A stretch of DNA of 64,000 bases from Burkholderiaceae bacterium. Lineage in GTDB: Bacteria > Pseudomonadota > Gammaproteobacteria > Burkholderiales > Burkholderiaceae_C. The notes beneath the pieces are model-generated. The model made no database searches. It saw nothing but the letters and a program-made list of their open reading frames with translations, and was not told the origin of the DNA. A program made the position numbers and the translations under genes. Below, piece by piece: positions 31,644 to 41,982 of this stretch. How positions within the stretch are numbered: position 1 is the stretch's first letter; every line of letters begins with the position of its first letter. The stretch is taken from the NCBI GenBank assembly GCA_023150375.1, contig JAKLLA010000016.1, positions 1 through 64,000 on the forward strand. The letters are read 5' to 3'.

Positions 31644-31662
31644 GGTACGGCGCCCGCCGGCC

Positions 31663-31989
31663 TCAGAAGGGGAACTTCATGCCCGGGGGCAGCGGCATGC
31701 CGGCGGTCAGCTTGCCCATCTTCTCCTGGCTGACCGTCTCGGCACGGCGCACCGCATCGTTGAAGGCGGCAGCCACCAGGTCCTCGAGCATGTCCTTGTC
31801 GTCGGCCAGCAGGCTGGGGTCGATGGCCACGCGCCGCACGTCGTGCTTGCAGGTCATCGTCACCTTCACCAGGCCGGCGCCGGACTGGCCCTCGACCTCG
31901 ACGTTGGCCAGCTCGTCCTGTGCCTTCTTGAGGTTGTCCTGCATCGCCTGAGCCTGCTTCATCAGGCCGGCCAGTTGTCCTTTGAGCAT
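31663..31989 (-). CDS. ybaB: Nucleoid-associated protein, YbaB/EbfC family
   Basis: A 108-residue small DNA-binding protein. [32 protein letters not shown] and [21 protein letters not shown] are characteristic of the family, which forms dimers that bind DNA broadly. An AGGA Shine-Dalgarno lies 6-7 bp before the ATG at 31989. It stands between dnaX and recR as in most proteobacteria. Confidence 0.96.
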   Translation of the reverse strand: MLKGQLAGLMKQAQAMQDNLKKAQDELANVEVEGQSGAGLVKVTMTCKHDVRRVAIDPSLLADDKDMLEDLVAAAFNDAVRRAETVSQEKMGKLTAGMPLPPGMKFPF

Positions 31990-32010
31990 GGGAATCCTTT
32001 CGGGTCGGGA

Positions 32011-32047
32011 AACGGTGAAAAGCGGTGAAAACGGTGAAGAACGGTCG
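32011..32047. repeat. Short tandem CGGTGAA-type repeat in the dnaX-ybaB gap
   Basis: Three units of about ten bases (AACGGTGAAA, AGCGGTGAAA, ACGGTGAAG) and a degenerate fourth (AACGGTC) lie 22 bp upstream of the ybaB ATG. They make an unusually A-rich patch in a 165-bp GC-rich gap. Function unknown. Confidence 0.6.
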
Positions 32048-32154
32048 GGATCGTCGATCGGTTCTGCCGCTGCCGCGGTGGAGCCGCGGCGCTGGGGCGG
32101 GAGTGTGCCGCATCCGCGCGACCTGCCGCCGCCCGGGTGCGTGTGCCCCGCCGC

Positions 32155-34290
32155 TCAGGCAGGCCGGATCGAACCCGGCACGATGCGTGCCCCCGGGAAA
32201 CGTGCCAGCAGCTCGAGCACCTGCGGATCCTGGCGGATCACCGCCTCGGCCTGCGCCTGCGCGCGTGCCCGGTCGGCGGCATCGCGGCGCGCCGCGCTGT
32301 CGGTCACCGCGCCGGCGACGATTTCGAGGCGCACCGGATGGCCGAGCCGCTCGGCCAGCGCCTCCTGCAGGCGCTCGCGGTGGCTGCTCTGGCGCAGCGA
32401 CTCGCGCTCCACCCGCAGCGTCCAGCAGGGCGGCTCGGCCGACGCGTCGATGCCGATGCACTGGGCCTGCCAGGCCAGCTCGCGCACCAGGCCGAACAGG
32501 CCGCCCTGCTCGAACCACTGCGCGCAGCAGGCCAGCCAGCGGTCGGTGCAGGCACGTTCGGCGGCATCCGGGCCGTCGGCCCCGACGGCGCTGCCCACAC
32601 CCAGGTCGGGCAGCTCGATCGGCCGGGCCGCCTGCGGCACGGCCCGGGGCGCCACCGCGACATTCACCGGCGCAGCACTTGCCGGCGCAGCACTTACCGG
32701 CCTCGCGGCCGACGCCGCGGCCGGCTCGCCGAGCAGGCTGTCCTCGTCGATCTCCCAGGGCGGCAGCGAACTGCCGCGCGGCGCGGAGGAAGCGGCCGCT
32801 TCGGTGGGGCCGATCCGGCCGGCCGGGCTGGACACGGGCTCGGCCCGGGGCATCGGCGCCGACGACGCAGGCGCCGTGGCCGGCGGCGTGCGAAGCCCCT
32901 CGGCAGCCTGTGACGCGAACGTGCGCGCCTCCGCGGGGGGCGACGGCTCAGGGTCCGGCACCGCCTGCGCCAGCGGCACACTGCTGCGCGGCAGTGCGGC
33001 GGGCCGGCGCAGCTCCGGGCTGGCCGGAGCCGGCGTTGCAGCGGCCGGCGAGGGGGCGGACGGCTCGCTGCGCGCCGGTGCCACGGCCGGCATGGCCGCC
33101 GACTGCGGGGCGGCCGATCGCGCGGACGGCGCCGCAGCTGCACGGGCCGCCGCGCCGGCACCGGCACCGGCGTTCGCACCGTCGGCCGGTCCGTAGGGCT
33201 TGAAGGCCAGCAGGCGCAGCAGCACCATCACCAGGCCGCTGTATTCGTCGGGCGCCAGGGCCAGCTCGGCCCGGCCGTGCAGCGCCACGCTGTAGAGCAG
33301 CTGGGTCTCGTCGGGCGCCAGCAGGCCGGCCAGGCGCTGCAGCAGGGCGTGGTCGGGGTCGGCCTCGTCGGCCGCGGCCGGCACGGCCTGCAGCACCGCC
33401 ATCTGCTGCGCCAGGGTGGCCAGCTCCTCGAGCGTGCCGCTGGCCGACAGGCCGAGCGCGCGCAGCTCGTCGGCCGCGCGCACCAGCGCCACCCCGTCGG
33501 CCGCGGCCATCGCCTCGACGATGCGCGCCGCGTGCGAGCGGTCCACCGCGCCGAGCATCTGCCGGATCGCGCCCTCCTCGAGGCGGCCCGCGCCGAAGGC
33601 GATGGCCTGGTCGGTGAGTGACAGCGCATCGCGCATCGAACCGCGTGCGGCACGCGCCAGCAGGCGCAGCGCGCCCGGTTCGGCGTCGATGGATTCGGCC
33701 GCCAGCACCTGGCCGAGGTGCTCGAAGACGGTCTGCGGTGCCATCGGCCGCAGGTTGAACTGCAGACAGCGGCTGAGCACCGTCACCGGCACCTTCTGCG
33801 GGTCGGTGGTGGCCAGCACGAACTTGAGGTACTCGGGCGGCTCCTCCAGCGTCTTCAGCATCGCGTTGAAGGCCGTCGTGGTGAGCATGTGCACCTCGTC
33901 GATCATGTAGACCTTGAAGCGCCCCACCACCGGCTTGTAGATCGCCTGGTCCAGCAGCTGGCTGATCTCGTCGACGCCGCGGTTGGAGGCGGCGTCCAGC
34001 TCCACGTAGTCGACGTAGCGGCCCGCGTCGATGTCGCGGCAGGCCGCGCAGACCCCGCAGGGCTCGGCGGTGATGCCGCCCTGGCCGTCGGCGCCGGTGC
34101 AGTTCAGGCTCTTGGCCAGGATGCGCGAAACCGTCGTCTTGCCCACCCCGCGCGTGCCGGTGAAGAGATAGGCGTGGTGCAGCCGCTGCTGGGTCAGCGC
34201 GTTGCCCAGCGCCTGCACCACGTGCTCCTGCCCGACCATCTCGGCGAAGCGGCGCGGCCGGTACTTGCGGGCCAGGACGAGGTAGCTCAT
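32155..34290 (-). CDS. dnaX: DNA polymerase III subunits tau/gamma
   Basis: A 711-residue clamp-loader ATPase. The AAA+ part has Walker [10 protein letters not shown] near residue 45, four Cys of a zinc module (CTG, CGVCAAC) and Walker [20 protein letters not shown]. The collar domain extends to about 370. A long Ala/Pro/Ser-rich linker (about 375-580) contains a 15-bp tandem duplication near 32666-32695. The C-terminal tau region ([20 protein letters not shown]) binds DnaE. I see no A-rich slippery sequence, so a gamma form by -1 frameshift is not suggested. TAGAAT (34305-34300) lies 9 bp before the ATG. Confidence 0.96.
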   Translation of the reverse strand: MSYLVLARKYRPRRFAEMVGQEHVVQALGNALTQQRLHHAYLFTGTRGVGKTTVSRILAKSLNCTGADGQGGITAEPCGVCAACRDIDAGRYVDYVELDAASNRGVDEISQLLDQAIYKPVVGRFKVYMIDEVHMLTTTAFNAMLKTLEEPPEYLKFVLATTDPQKVPVTVLSRCLQFNLRPMAPQTVFEHLGQVLAAESIDAEPGALRLLARAARGSMRDALSLTDQAIAFGAGRLEEGAIRQMLGAVDRSHAARIVEAMAAADGVALVRAADELRALGLSASGTLEELATLAQQMAVLQAVPAAADEADPDHALLQRLAGLLAPDETQLLYSVALHGRAELALAPDEYSGLVMVLLRLLAFKPYGPADGANAGAGAGAAARAAAAPSARSAAPQSAAMPAVAPARSEPSAPSPAAATPAPASPELRRPAALPRSSVPLAQAVPDPEPSPPAEARTFASQAAEGLRTPPATAPASSAPMPRAEPVSSPAGRIGPTEAAASSAPRGSSLPPWEIDEDSLLGEPAAASAARPVSAAPASAAPVNVAVAPRAVPQAARPIELPDLGVGSAVGADGPDAAERACTDRWLACCAQWFEQGGLFGLVRELAWQAQCIGIDASAEPPCWTLRVERESLRQSSHRERLQEALAERLGHPVRLEIVAGAVTDSAARRDAADRARAQAQAEAVIRQDPQVLELLARFPGARIVPGSIRPA

Positions 34291-34299
34291 GGGGCGGCG

Positions 34300-34305
34300 A
34301 TTCTA
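34300..34305 (-). promoter_or_regulatory. -10-like hexamer TAGAAT before dnaX
   Basis: On the minus strand TAGAAT ends 9 nt before the dnaX ATG, so the transcript would have only a few leader bases. The -10 of the divergent purM-like gene is 54 bp away. Confidence 0.45.
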
Positions 34306-34359
34306 CGGGTCGGGTTGCGCCGGCCCCGCTCCGGTGCCGGCAGCGGCCGCGCCGTCCCG

Positions 34360-34365
34360 GATAAT
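34360..34365 (+). promoter_or_regulatory. -10-like hexamer GATAAT before the purM-like gene
   Basis: GATAAT ends 7 bp before the ATG at 34373, which places the predicted start point on or next to the A of the start codon. No Shine-Dalgarno is present. Confidence 0.45.
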
Positions 34366-34372
34366 CGCGCCC

Positions 34373-35518
34373 ATGCAAGCCCACGACACCCCCGCGCAGG
34401 CCGCTGCCGGTACCCTCAGCTACGAACAGGCCGGCGTCCAGTACGACCTGATCGATCCGCTCAAGATCAGCGCCCAGCGCGCCGCCGCGGCCACCGCGGC
34501 GCAGCTGGCCGCGCACGGCTTCGGCGAAGTCGCCGCCTCGCGCGGCGAATCGGCCTACGTGGTCGACGTCGGCCCCTTCTACCTGGCCTCCATCGTCGAA
34601 TGCCTGGGCACCAAGACCCTGGTGGCCGACGAGATGGCCAAGCTGACGGGCCGCAGCTACTACGACCGCATCGCCCAGGACACCATCGCGATGGCGATCA
34701 ACGACCTGATCACCGTGGGCGCCACGCCCCTGGTGGTGCAGGCCTACTGGGCGGCCGGCGGCAGCGACTGGTTCGGCGACGCCCAGCGCGCCCAGGCCCT
34801 GGTGGCCGGCTGGAAGGCCGCCTGCGAGACCTGCCGGGTGGCCTGGGGCGGCGGCGAGACGCCGGCGCTGGCGGGCATCGTCGAGGCCGGCCGGGTGGAC
34901 CTGGCGGCCTCCTGCACCGGCCTGATCAACCCGAAGGAGCGCCTGTCCGTCGGCGACCGGCTCGCCGCGGGCGACGCCATCGTGCTGCTGGCCTCCTCGG
35001 GCATCCACGCCAACGGCCTGAGCCTGGCGCGCAAGCTGGTCGAGCGGCTGCCGCAGGGCTACCTCACCGAGGTCGACCCCGATCGCCACCCCGGCCTGAC
35101 CTACGGCGAGGCGCTGCTGGCGCCCACCGTGCTGTACTCGCCGGTCACCGAGGCGCTGTGGCAGGCCGGCATCACGCCGCACTACTGCGCCAACATCACC
35201 GGCCACGGCTGGCGCAAGCTGCTGCGCCACCCGGCCACGCTGACCTACCGGGTGCACACGGTGCCGCCGGTCACGCCGGTGCTGGCCTTCATCCAGCGCC
35301 ATGCGCAGCAGGACGACCGCGAGGCCTACTCCACGCTCAACATGGGCGCCGGCTTCGCCCTCTTCGTCAAGGCCGGGGACGCCCAGCGCACCGTCGAGGT
35401 GGCCCGCGCCCAGGGCGTGGACGCCTGGGTGGCAGGCCAGGTGGAAGCCGGGCCCAAGCGGCTGATCGTCGAGCCGCTCGGCCTCGAGTACGGCGCCGAC
35501 GACCTGCAGCTGCGCTGA
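34373..35518 (+). CDS. PurM-like AIR synthase-related protein
   Basis: A 381-residue member of the PurM/SelD/ThiL ATP-binding superfamily. PurM (phosphoribosylformylglycinamidine cyclo-ligase) makes aminoimidazole ribonucleotide in purine synthesis. Matches include [11 protein letters not shown] at the N-terminus, [13 protein letters not shown] (PurM GTDGVGTK), [49 protein letters not shown] and [12 protein letters not shown]. Several residues differ from classical PurM, notably Glu-Cys-Leu in place of Asp-Gly-Val in the phosphate loop. It may therefore be a paralogue; it is also somewhat longer than E. coli PurM (345). It is divergent from dnaX and followed by aat. Confidence 0.75.
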   Translation: MQAHDTPAQAAAGTLSYEQAGVQYDLIDPLKISAQRAAAATAAQLAAHGFGEVAASRGESAYVVDVGPFYLASIVECLGTKTLVADEMAKLTGRSYYDRIAQDTIAMAINDLITVGATPLVVQAYWAAGGSDWFGDAQRAQALVAGWKAACETCRVAWGGGETPALAGIVEAGRVDLAASCTGLINPKERLSVGDRLAAGDAIVLLASSGIHANGLSLARKLVERLPQGYLTEVDPDRHPGLTYGEALLAPTVLYSPVTEALWQAGITPHYCANITGHGWRKLLRHPATLTYRVHTVPPVTPVLAFIQRHAQQDDREAYSTLNMGAGFALFVKAGDAQRTVEVARAQGVDAWVAGQVEAGPKRLIVEPLGLEYGADDLQLR

Positions 35519-35583
35519 GAGGCCGAGCCCCCGGGTCGACTGCGACGGCACACCGCGAACCGCCCCCCGCCCGACAGGCCGCG

Positions 35584-36402
35584 ATGATCCCCTGGCTGCC
35601 GCCGGAAACCGGGCGCGAAACCGCCCCGCAGCCCTTCCCGCCCACGCGGCAGGCGCTGGGCCCCGACAGCGACGCCCCCGGGCTGCTCTGCGCCGGTGGC
35701 GCACTCGGCCTGGCGCGGCTGCGACTGGCCTACCGGCAGGGCATCTTCCCCTGGTACGGGCCCGGCCAGCCGCCGCTGTGGTGGAGCACCGACCCGCGCA
35801 TGGTGCTGAAGGTGGCCGAGTTCCGCCTGCACCGTTCGCTGCGCAAGACGCTGCAGCGCTTCTTGCGCAGCCCGGGCTGCGAGATCCGCTTCGACCACGC
35901 CTTCGACCGCGTCATCGCCGCCTGCGCCGGCACCCCGCGCGAAGGCCAGTCCGGCACCTGGATCCTGCCCGAGCTGCAGAGCGCCTACCGGCGCTGGCAC
36001 GCCGCCGGGCAGGTGCACTCGGTGGAGACCTGGGTGGACGGCGAGCTCGTCGGCGGCCTGTACGGCATCAACCTCGGGCGCATGTTCTTCGGCGAGTCGA
36101 TGTTCTCGCTGCGCCCGGACGCCTCCAAGATCGCGCTGGCCGCGCTGGTGGCCTTCTGCCGCGCCGAAGGCATCGACTGGATCGACTGCCAGCAGCAGAC
36201 CGCCCACCTGGCCAGCCTGGGCGCCGCACCGCTGCCGCGCGCGCAGTTCGAGGCGCACCTCGAACGCGTGGTGGACCTGACAGCGCCGCCCGCCTGGATC
36301 TATGATCCGCAGCACTGGAGACAACTGCCGGGCCTGCAGCTGCCGGCCCCGACGGCCGACCCCGACGCGGCCGCCCCCTCGCCCCCCGAAGCCCCCGCGT
36401 GA
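35584..36402 (+). CDS. aat: Leucyl/phenylalanyl-tRNA-protein transferase
   Basis: A 272-residue enzyme that adds Leu or Phe to proteins with N-terminal Lys or Arg, marking them for ClpS/ClpAP. Family motifs: [26 protein letters not shown] near residue 48, [44 protein letters not shown] and [16 protein letters not shown]. The start ATG 35584 is preceded by a weak ribosome-binding region. A Pro/Ala-rich tail ends the protein. The stop overlaps the GTG of bpt (GTGA), so both N-degron transferases are translated together. Confidence 0.95.
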   Translation: MIPWLPPETGRETAPQPFPPTRQALGPDSDAPGLLCAGGALGLARLRLAYRQGIFPWYGPGQPPLWWSTDPRMVLKVAEFRLHRSLRKTLQRFLRSPGCEIRFDHAFDRVIAACAGTPREGQSGTWILPELQSAYRRWHAAGQVHSVETWVDGELVGGLYGINLGRMFFGESMFSLRPDASKIALAALVAFCRAEGIDWIDCQQQTAHLASLGAAPLPRAQFEAHLERVVDLTAPPAWIYDPQHWRQLPGLQLPAPTADPDAAAPSPPEAPA

Positions 36403-37166
36403 CCTACCCGAAGGACCTGCCGCTCGCGCAACTGCAGTTCTACGCGACGGCGCCCTACCCCTGCAGCTACCTGGCCGAGCGCCAGGCGCGCTCGCAGGTG
36501 GCCACGCCCTCGCACCTGATCAACGCCGTCACCTACTCCGAGCTGGTGGCCAACGGCTTCCGGCGCAGCGGCATGTTCACCTACCGGCCCTACTGCGACG
36601 GCTGCGACCGCTGCGTGCCGCTGCGCGTTCCGGTGCGCGACTTCCAGCCCAACCGCAGCCAGCGCCGCGCCTGGCGCCAGCACGGCGGCCTGCAGGTGCG
36701 CGTGATGCGCCTGGGCTTCGTGCCCGAGCACTACCAGCTCTACCTGCGCTACCAGAACCAGCGCCACGCCGGCGGCGGCATGGACCAGGACTCGGTGGAC
36801 CAGTACACCCAGTTCCTGCTGCAGAGCCGGGTCAACTCCCGCCTGGTCGAGTTCCGCCTGCCCGGGCCCAGCCACGCGCCGGGCGCACTGAAGATGGTCT
36901 CGATCCTCGACGTGCTCGAGGACGGCCTGTCGGCGGTCTACACCTTCTACGAGCCCGAGCCGGGCTGCAGCTACGGCAGCTACAACGTGCTCTGGCAGAT
37001 CGAACAGGCCCGCGCCCTGGGCCTGCCGCACCTCTACCTGGGCTACTGGATCGCCGAGAGCCCCAAGATGGCCTACAAGGCCCTGTTCCGCCCGCACGAG
37101 ATCCTGCGCGGCGGGCAGTGGCAGCGGGTGGGGGCCGACCCGCCGCAGCCGCAGGTCGGCCGCTAG
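36399..37166 (+). CDS. bpt: Aspartate/glutamate leucyltransferase Bpt (bacterial R-transferase-like)
   Basis: A 255-residue homologue of eukaryotic arginyl-tRNA-protein transferases. Bacterial Bpt adds Leu to N-terminal Asp or Glu. Conserved features are [15 protein letters not shown] near the N-terminus, the cysteine cluster [15 protein letters not shown] near residue 65, the basic [28 protein letters not shown] and [19 protein letters not shown]. The start is GTG 36399 in a GTGA overlap with aat. Together with aat it supplies the leucylation arm of the N-degron pathway. The next gene is convergent. Confidence 0.95.
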   Translation: MTYPKDLPLAQLQFYATAPYPCSYLAERQARSQVATPSHLINAVTYSELVANGFRRSGMFTYRPYCDGCDRCVPLRVPVRDFQPNRSQRRAWRQHGGLQVRVMRLGFVPEHYQLYLRYQNQRHAGGGMDQDSVDQYTQFLLQSRVNSRLVEFRLPGPSHAPGALKMVSILDVLEDGLSAVYTFYEPEPGCSYGSYNVLWQIEQARALGLPHLYLGYWIAESPKMAYKALFRPHEILRGGQWQRVGADPPQPQVGR

Positions 37167-37185
37167 GCCGACGAGAGCGGCGGCG

Positions 37186-39285
<2,100 letters not shown>

Positions 39286-39359
39286 GGGTCCCCCTGCGCA
39301 GCCGGGCCCCGCAGCGCGGACAATCTGCCCTTGTCCCGATCCGCGCGCCACCGCCCCCG

Positions 39360-40427
39360 ATGAGCCCGAACGACGCCGCCCCGCACGCATCGCCCTGCCC
39401 GCACGACGCCCGACCGGACCCGGTCGCCGCCGGACTGCCCTGGCTGGTCGCCGACATCGGCGGCACCAACGCCCGTTTCGGCTGGGTGGACGATGCGGCT
39501 GGCGCGGCGCGCCACGAGGTCTCGCAGGTGCGCACGCTGACGGTGGCCGACCACGCCACGCCGGGCGCGGCGGCACAGGCCTATCTGGCCGACCTGGCCG
39601 CCTCGGCACGCTCGGCCGGCCGGCCCTGGCAGCCGCCGCGCCGGGCCGCGCTGGCGGTGGCCACGCCCATCACCGGCGACGCGGTGCGCTTCACCAACAG
39701 CCCGTGGAGCTTCTCGCGCCAGGCCCTGCAGGCCGAGCTGGGCCTGGAGGCCCTGCAGGTGCTCAACGACTTCGAGGCCCTGGCGCTGTCGCTGCCCACG
39801 CTGGGTGCCGCACAGCTGCGGCCGATCTCCGGCCTGCCGCGGGCCGAGGGCACGCTGGCCGTGCTCGGCCCGGGCACCGGCCTGGGGGTGGGCGCGGTGA
39901 CACGCACGCCGGCGGGCTGGCAGGCGCTGCCCGGCGAAGGCGGCCACGTGACGCTGGCGGCCGCCGACGACTTCGAGGCCGAGATCCTGCGCCTGGCGCG
40001 GCGCGAGTTCGCGCATGTGTCGGCCGAGCGCTTCCTCTCCGGCACCGGTCTGCCGACCCTGCACCGCTGCGTGGCCGAGGCGCTGGGCGCGCCCGCGGCC
40101 GAACGCAGCCCGCCGGAGATCCTCGAGCGCGGCCTGGCCGGCACGGACGCCGCCTGCAGCCGCACGATCGACTGCTTCTGCGCTATGCTCGGCGGCGTGG
40201 CCGGCAACCTGGCGCTGACGCTGGGCGCGCGCGGTGGCGTGTTCGTCGGCGGCGGCATCGTGCCGCGCCTGGGCGAGCGCTTCTTCGCCTCGGCCTTCCG
40301 CGAGCGCTTCGAGGCCAAGGGGCGCTTCCGCGGCTACCTCGAGGGCGTGCCCACCGCGCTGATCACCGACGCCCAGGCCGCACTGCGCGGCGCCGTGCTG
40401 GCGCTGCTGCAGCAGCGCGGCACCTGA
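39360..40427 (+). CDS. glk: Glucokinase
   Basis: A 355-residue ROK-independent bacterial glucokinase that phosphorylates glucose with ATP. The phosphate loop is LVADIGGTNARFGWVDD near residue 28, FTNSPWSFSR and VLNDFEALALSLP hold sugar-binding residues, LGPGTGLGVGAV is the second phosphate motif, and EGGHVTLAA is conserved. An N-terminal extension of about 25 residues precedes the fold compared with E. coli Glk, so a later start is possible, but ATG 39360 is the only ATG upstream of it. GGACAATC (39316-39323) gives a possible -10. It is followed 40 bp later by malQ. Confidence 0.93.
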   Translation: MSPNDAAPHASPCPHDARPDPVAAGLPWLVADIGGTNARFGWVDDAAGAARHEVSQVRTLTVADHATPGAAAQAYLADLAASARSAGRPWQPPRRAALAVATPITGDAVRFTNSPWSFSRQALQAELGLEALQVLNDFEALALSLPTLGAAQLRPISGLPRAEGTLAVLGPGTGLGVGAVTRTPAGWQALPGEGGHVTLAAADDFEAEILRLARREFAHVSAERFLSGTGLPTLHRCVAEALGAPAAERSPPEILERGLAGTDAACSRTIDCFCAMLGGVAGNLALTLGARGGVFVGGGIVPRLGERFFASAFRERFEAKGRFRGYLEGVPTALITDAQAALRGAVLALLQQRGT

Positions 40428-40467
40428 CCGGAACCGACCGGGCCCGACCGAACCCACCGCTGCCACC

Positions 40468-41982
40468 ATGAAGCTTCCCGAACGCGCTGCCGGCGTCCTG
40501 CTGCACCCCACCTCGCTGCCCGGTCCGCACGGCCTGGGCGACCTGGGTCCGAGCGCCTACCACTTCGTCGACTGGCTGCAGGATGCCGGCCAGAGCGTCT
40601 GGCAGTGGCTGCCGACCACGCCGCCGGACGGCACCGGCTCGCCCTACCAGAGCCCCTCGGCCTTCGCCGGCAGCCCGCTGATGGTGGCCCTCGAGCCCCT
40701 GGTCGAATGCGGCTGGCTCACCGACCTGGCGCTGCCCGCGGGCGGCTGGCCGGGCGGGCGCATCGACTTCGCCGCGGTGGCGCCCTGGCGGATGGCAGCG
40801 CTGCGCCGCGCCGCGGCAGGCTTCGAAGCCCGGGCCAGCGCGGCCGAGCGCGCCGAGCTGCAGCGCTGGGCGTCCTCGCAGCAGGCCTGGCTGGACGACT
40901 ACGCACTCTTCATGGCCCTGCAGACCGAGCACGACGGCGCGCCCTGGTGGGAATGGCCGCTGCCGCTGCGCCACCGCGACGCCCTGGCCCTGTCGGCGGC
41001 GCGACGCCAGCTGGCCGGCGAAATCGCCTTCTGGACCTTCGTGCAGTGGTGCTTCGACCGCCAGCTGGCGGCGCTGAAGGCCTACGCCAACGCCCGCGGC
41101 GTGGCGCTGATGGGCGACCTGCCGATCTTCGTGGCCCACCACAGCGCCGACTGCTGGGCCCGCCCCGACCTGTACCACCTGGACGCCGACGACCAGCCCA
41201 CCCGGGTCGCCGGCGCACCGCCGGACCCGCTCGGCCCCGAAGGCCAGCACTGGGGCAACCCGCTGTACCGCTGGGACCGCATGGCCGAGGACGGCTACGC
41301 CTGGTGGGTGGCCCGCCTGCGCCGCGCCATGCAGCTGGCCGACGTCTTCCGCATCGACCACTTCCGCGGCTTCGCGGCCTACTGGTCCATCCCGGCGGAG
41401 TCGCCCACCGCGCTGGCCGGCAGCTGGCAGCCCGGACCGGGCATCGCGCTGTTCGAGGCGCTGCGCCAGGCCCTGGGCGAGCTGCCCATCGTCGCCGAGG
41501 ACCTGGGCCTGATCACCCCGGACGTGGCCCGGCTGCTGGCCGACTGCGGCTACCCGGGCATGCGGGTGCTGCTGTTCGCCTTCGGCGGCGACGCCACGCA
41601 CGAGTACCTGCCGCACCACTACATCGCCAACACGGTGGCCTACACCGGCACCCACGACACCGACACCGTGCGCGGCTGGTGGAACTCCGCCGGCCCTGCC
41701 GAGCGCCGCTTCGCCGCCAGCTACCTGCCGGCGCACGAGGGCGACATCCACTGGGGCATGATCCGCGCGGCCTGCAACTCGGTGGCCCGGCTGGCCATCT
41801 TCCCCTTCCAGGACGTGCTCGGCCTGGGCAGCGAACACCGCATGAACATCCCCGGCACCGCCAGCGGCAACTGGGGCTGGCGCTTCGACTGGGGCATGGT
41901 GGGCGCGGAGCCCGGCCGCGTGCTGGGGCTGATCTGCGCGGGGGGCGGGCGCGCGCCCTTCAACCTGCTGCAGCGGGGCTGA
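40468..41982 (+). CDS. malQ: 4-alpha-glucanotransferase (amylomaltase)
   Basis: A 504-residue GH77 enzyme that disproportionates maltodextrins and releases glucose, which the adjacent glucokinase can use. Motifs: GVLLHPTSLPGPHGLGDLG at the N-terminus, QWLPTTPPDGTGSPYQSPSAFAG, the nucleophile region FRIDHFRGFAAYW, the acid/base EDLGLI and TGTHDTDTVRGWW. The length is typical of the short bacterial amylomaltases. Its last 23 bases overlap the 3' end of the convergent GGDEF gene. Confidence 0.95.
   Translation: MKLPERAAGVLLHPTSLPGPHGLGDLGPSAYHFVDWLQDAGQSVWQWLPTTPPDGTGSPYQSPSAFAGSPLMVALEPLVECGWLTDLALPAGGWPGGRIDFAAVAPWRMAALRRAAAGFEARASAAERAELQRWASSQQAWLDDYALFMALQTEHDGAPWWEWPLPLRHRDALALSAARRQLAGEIAFWTFVQWCFDRQLAALKAYANARGVALMGDLPIFVAHHSADCWARPDLYHLDADDQPTRVAGAPPDPLGPEGQHWGNPLYRWDRMAEDGYAWWVARLRRAMQLADVFRIDHFRGFAAYWSIPAESPTALAGSWQPGPGIALFEALRQALGELPIVAEDLGLITPDVARLLADCGYPGMRVLLFAFGGDATHEYLPHHYIANTVAYTGTHDTDTVRGWWNSAGPAERRFAASYLPAHEGDIHWGMIRAACNSVARLAIFPFQDVLGLGSEHRMNIPGTASGNWGWRFDWGMVGAEPGRVLGLICAGGGRAPFNLLQRG

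Noticed and set aside
32666-32695. A tandem 15-bp repeat as a mobile or regulatory element.
   Set aside because: It lies in the Ala/Pro-rich dnaX linker and keeps the reading frame. Simple slippage in low-complexity coding DNA explains it.
32155-34290. Programmed -1 frameshifting in dnaX to make a gamma subunit.
   Set aside because: No A6G-like slippery heptamer with a following hairpin is visible in the GC-rich coding sequence.
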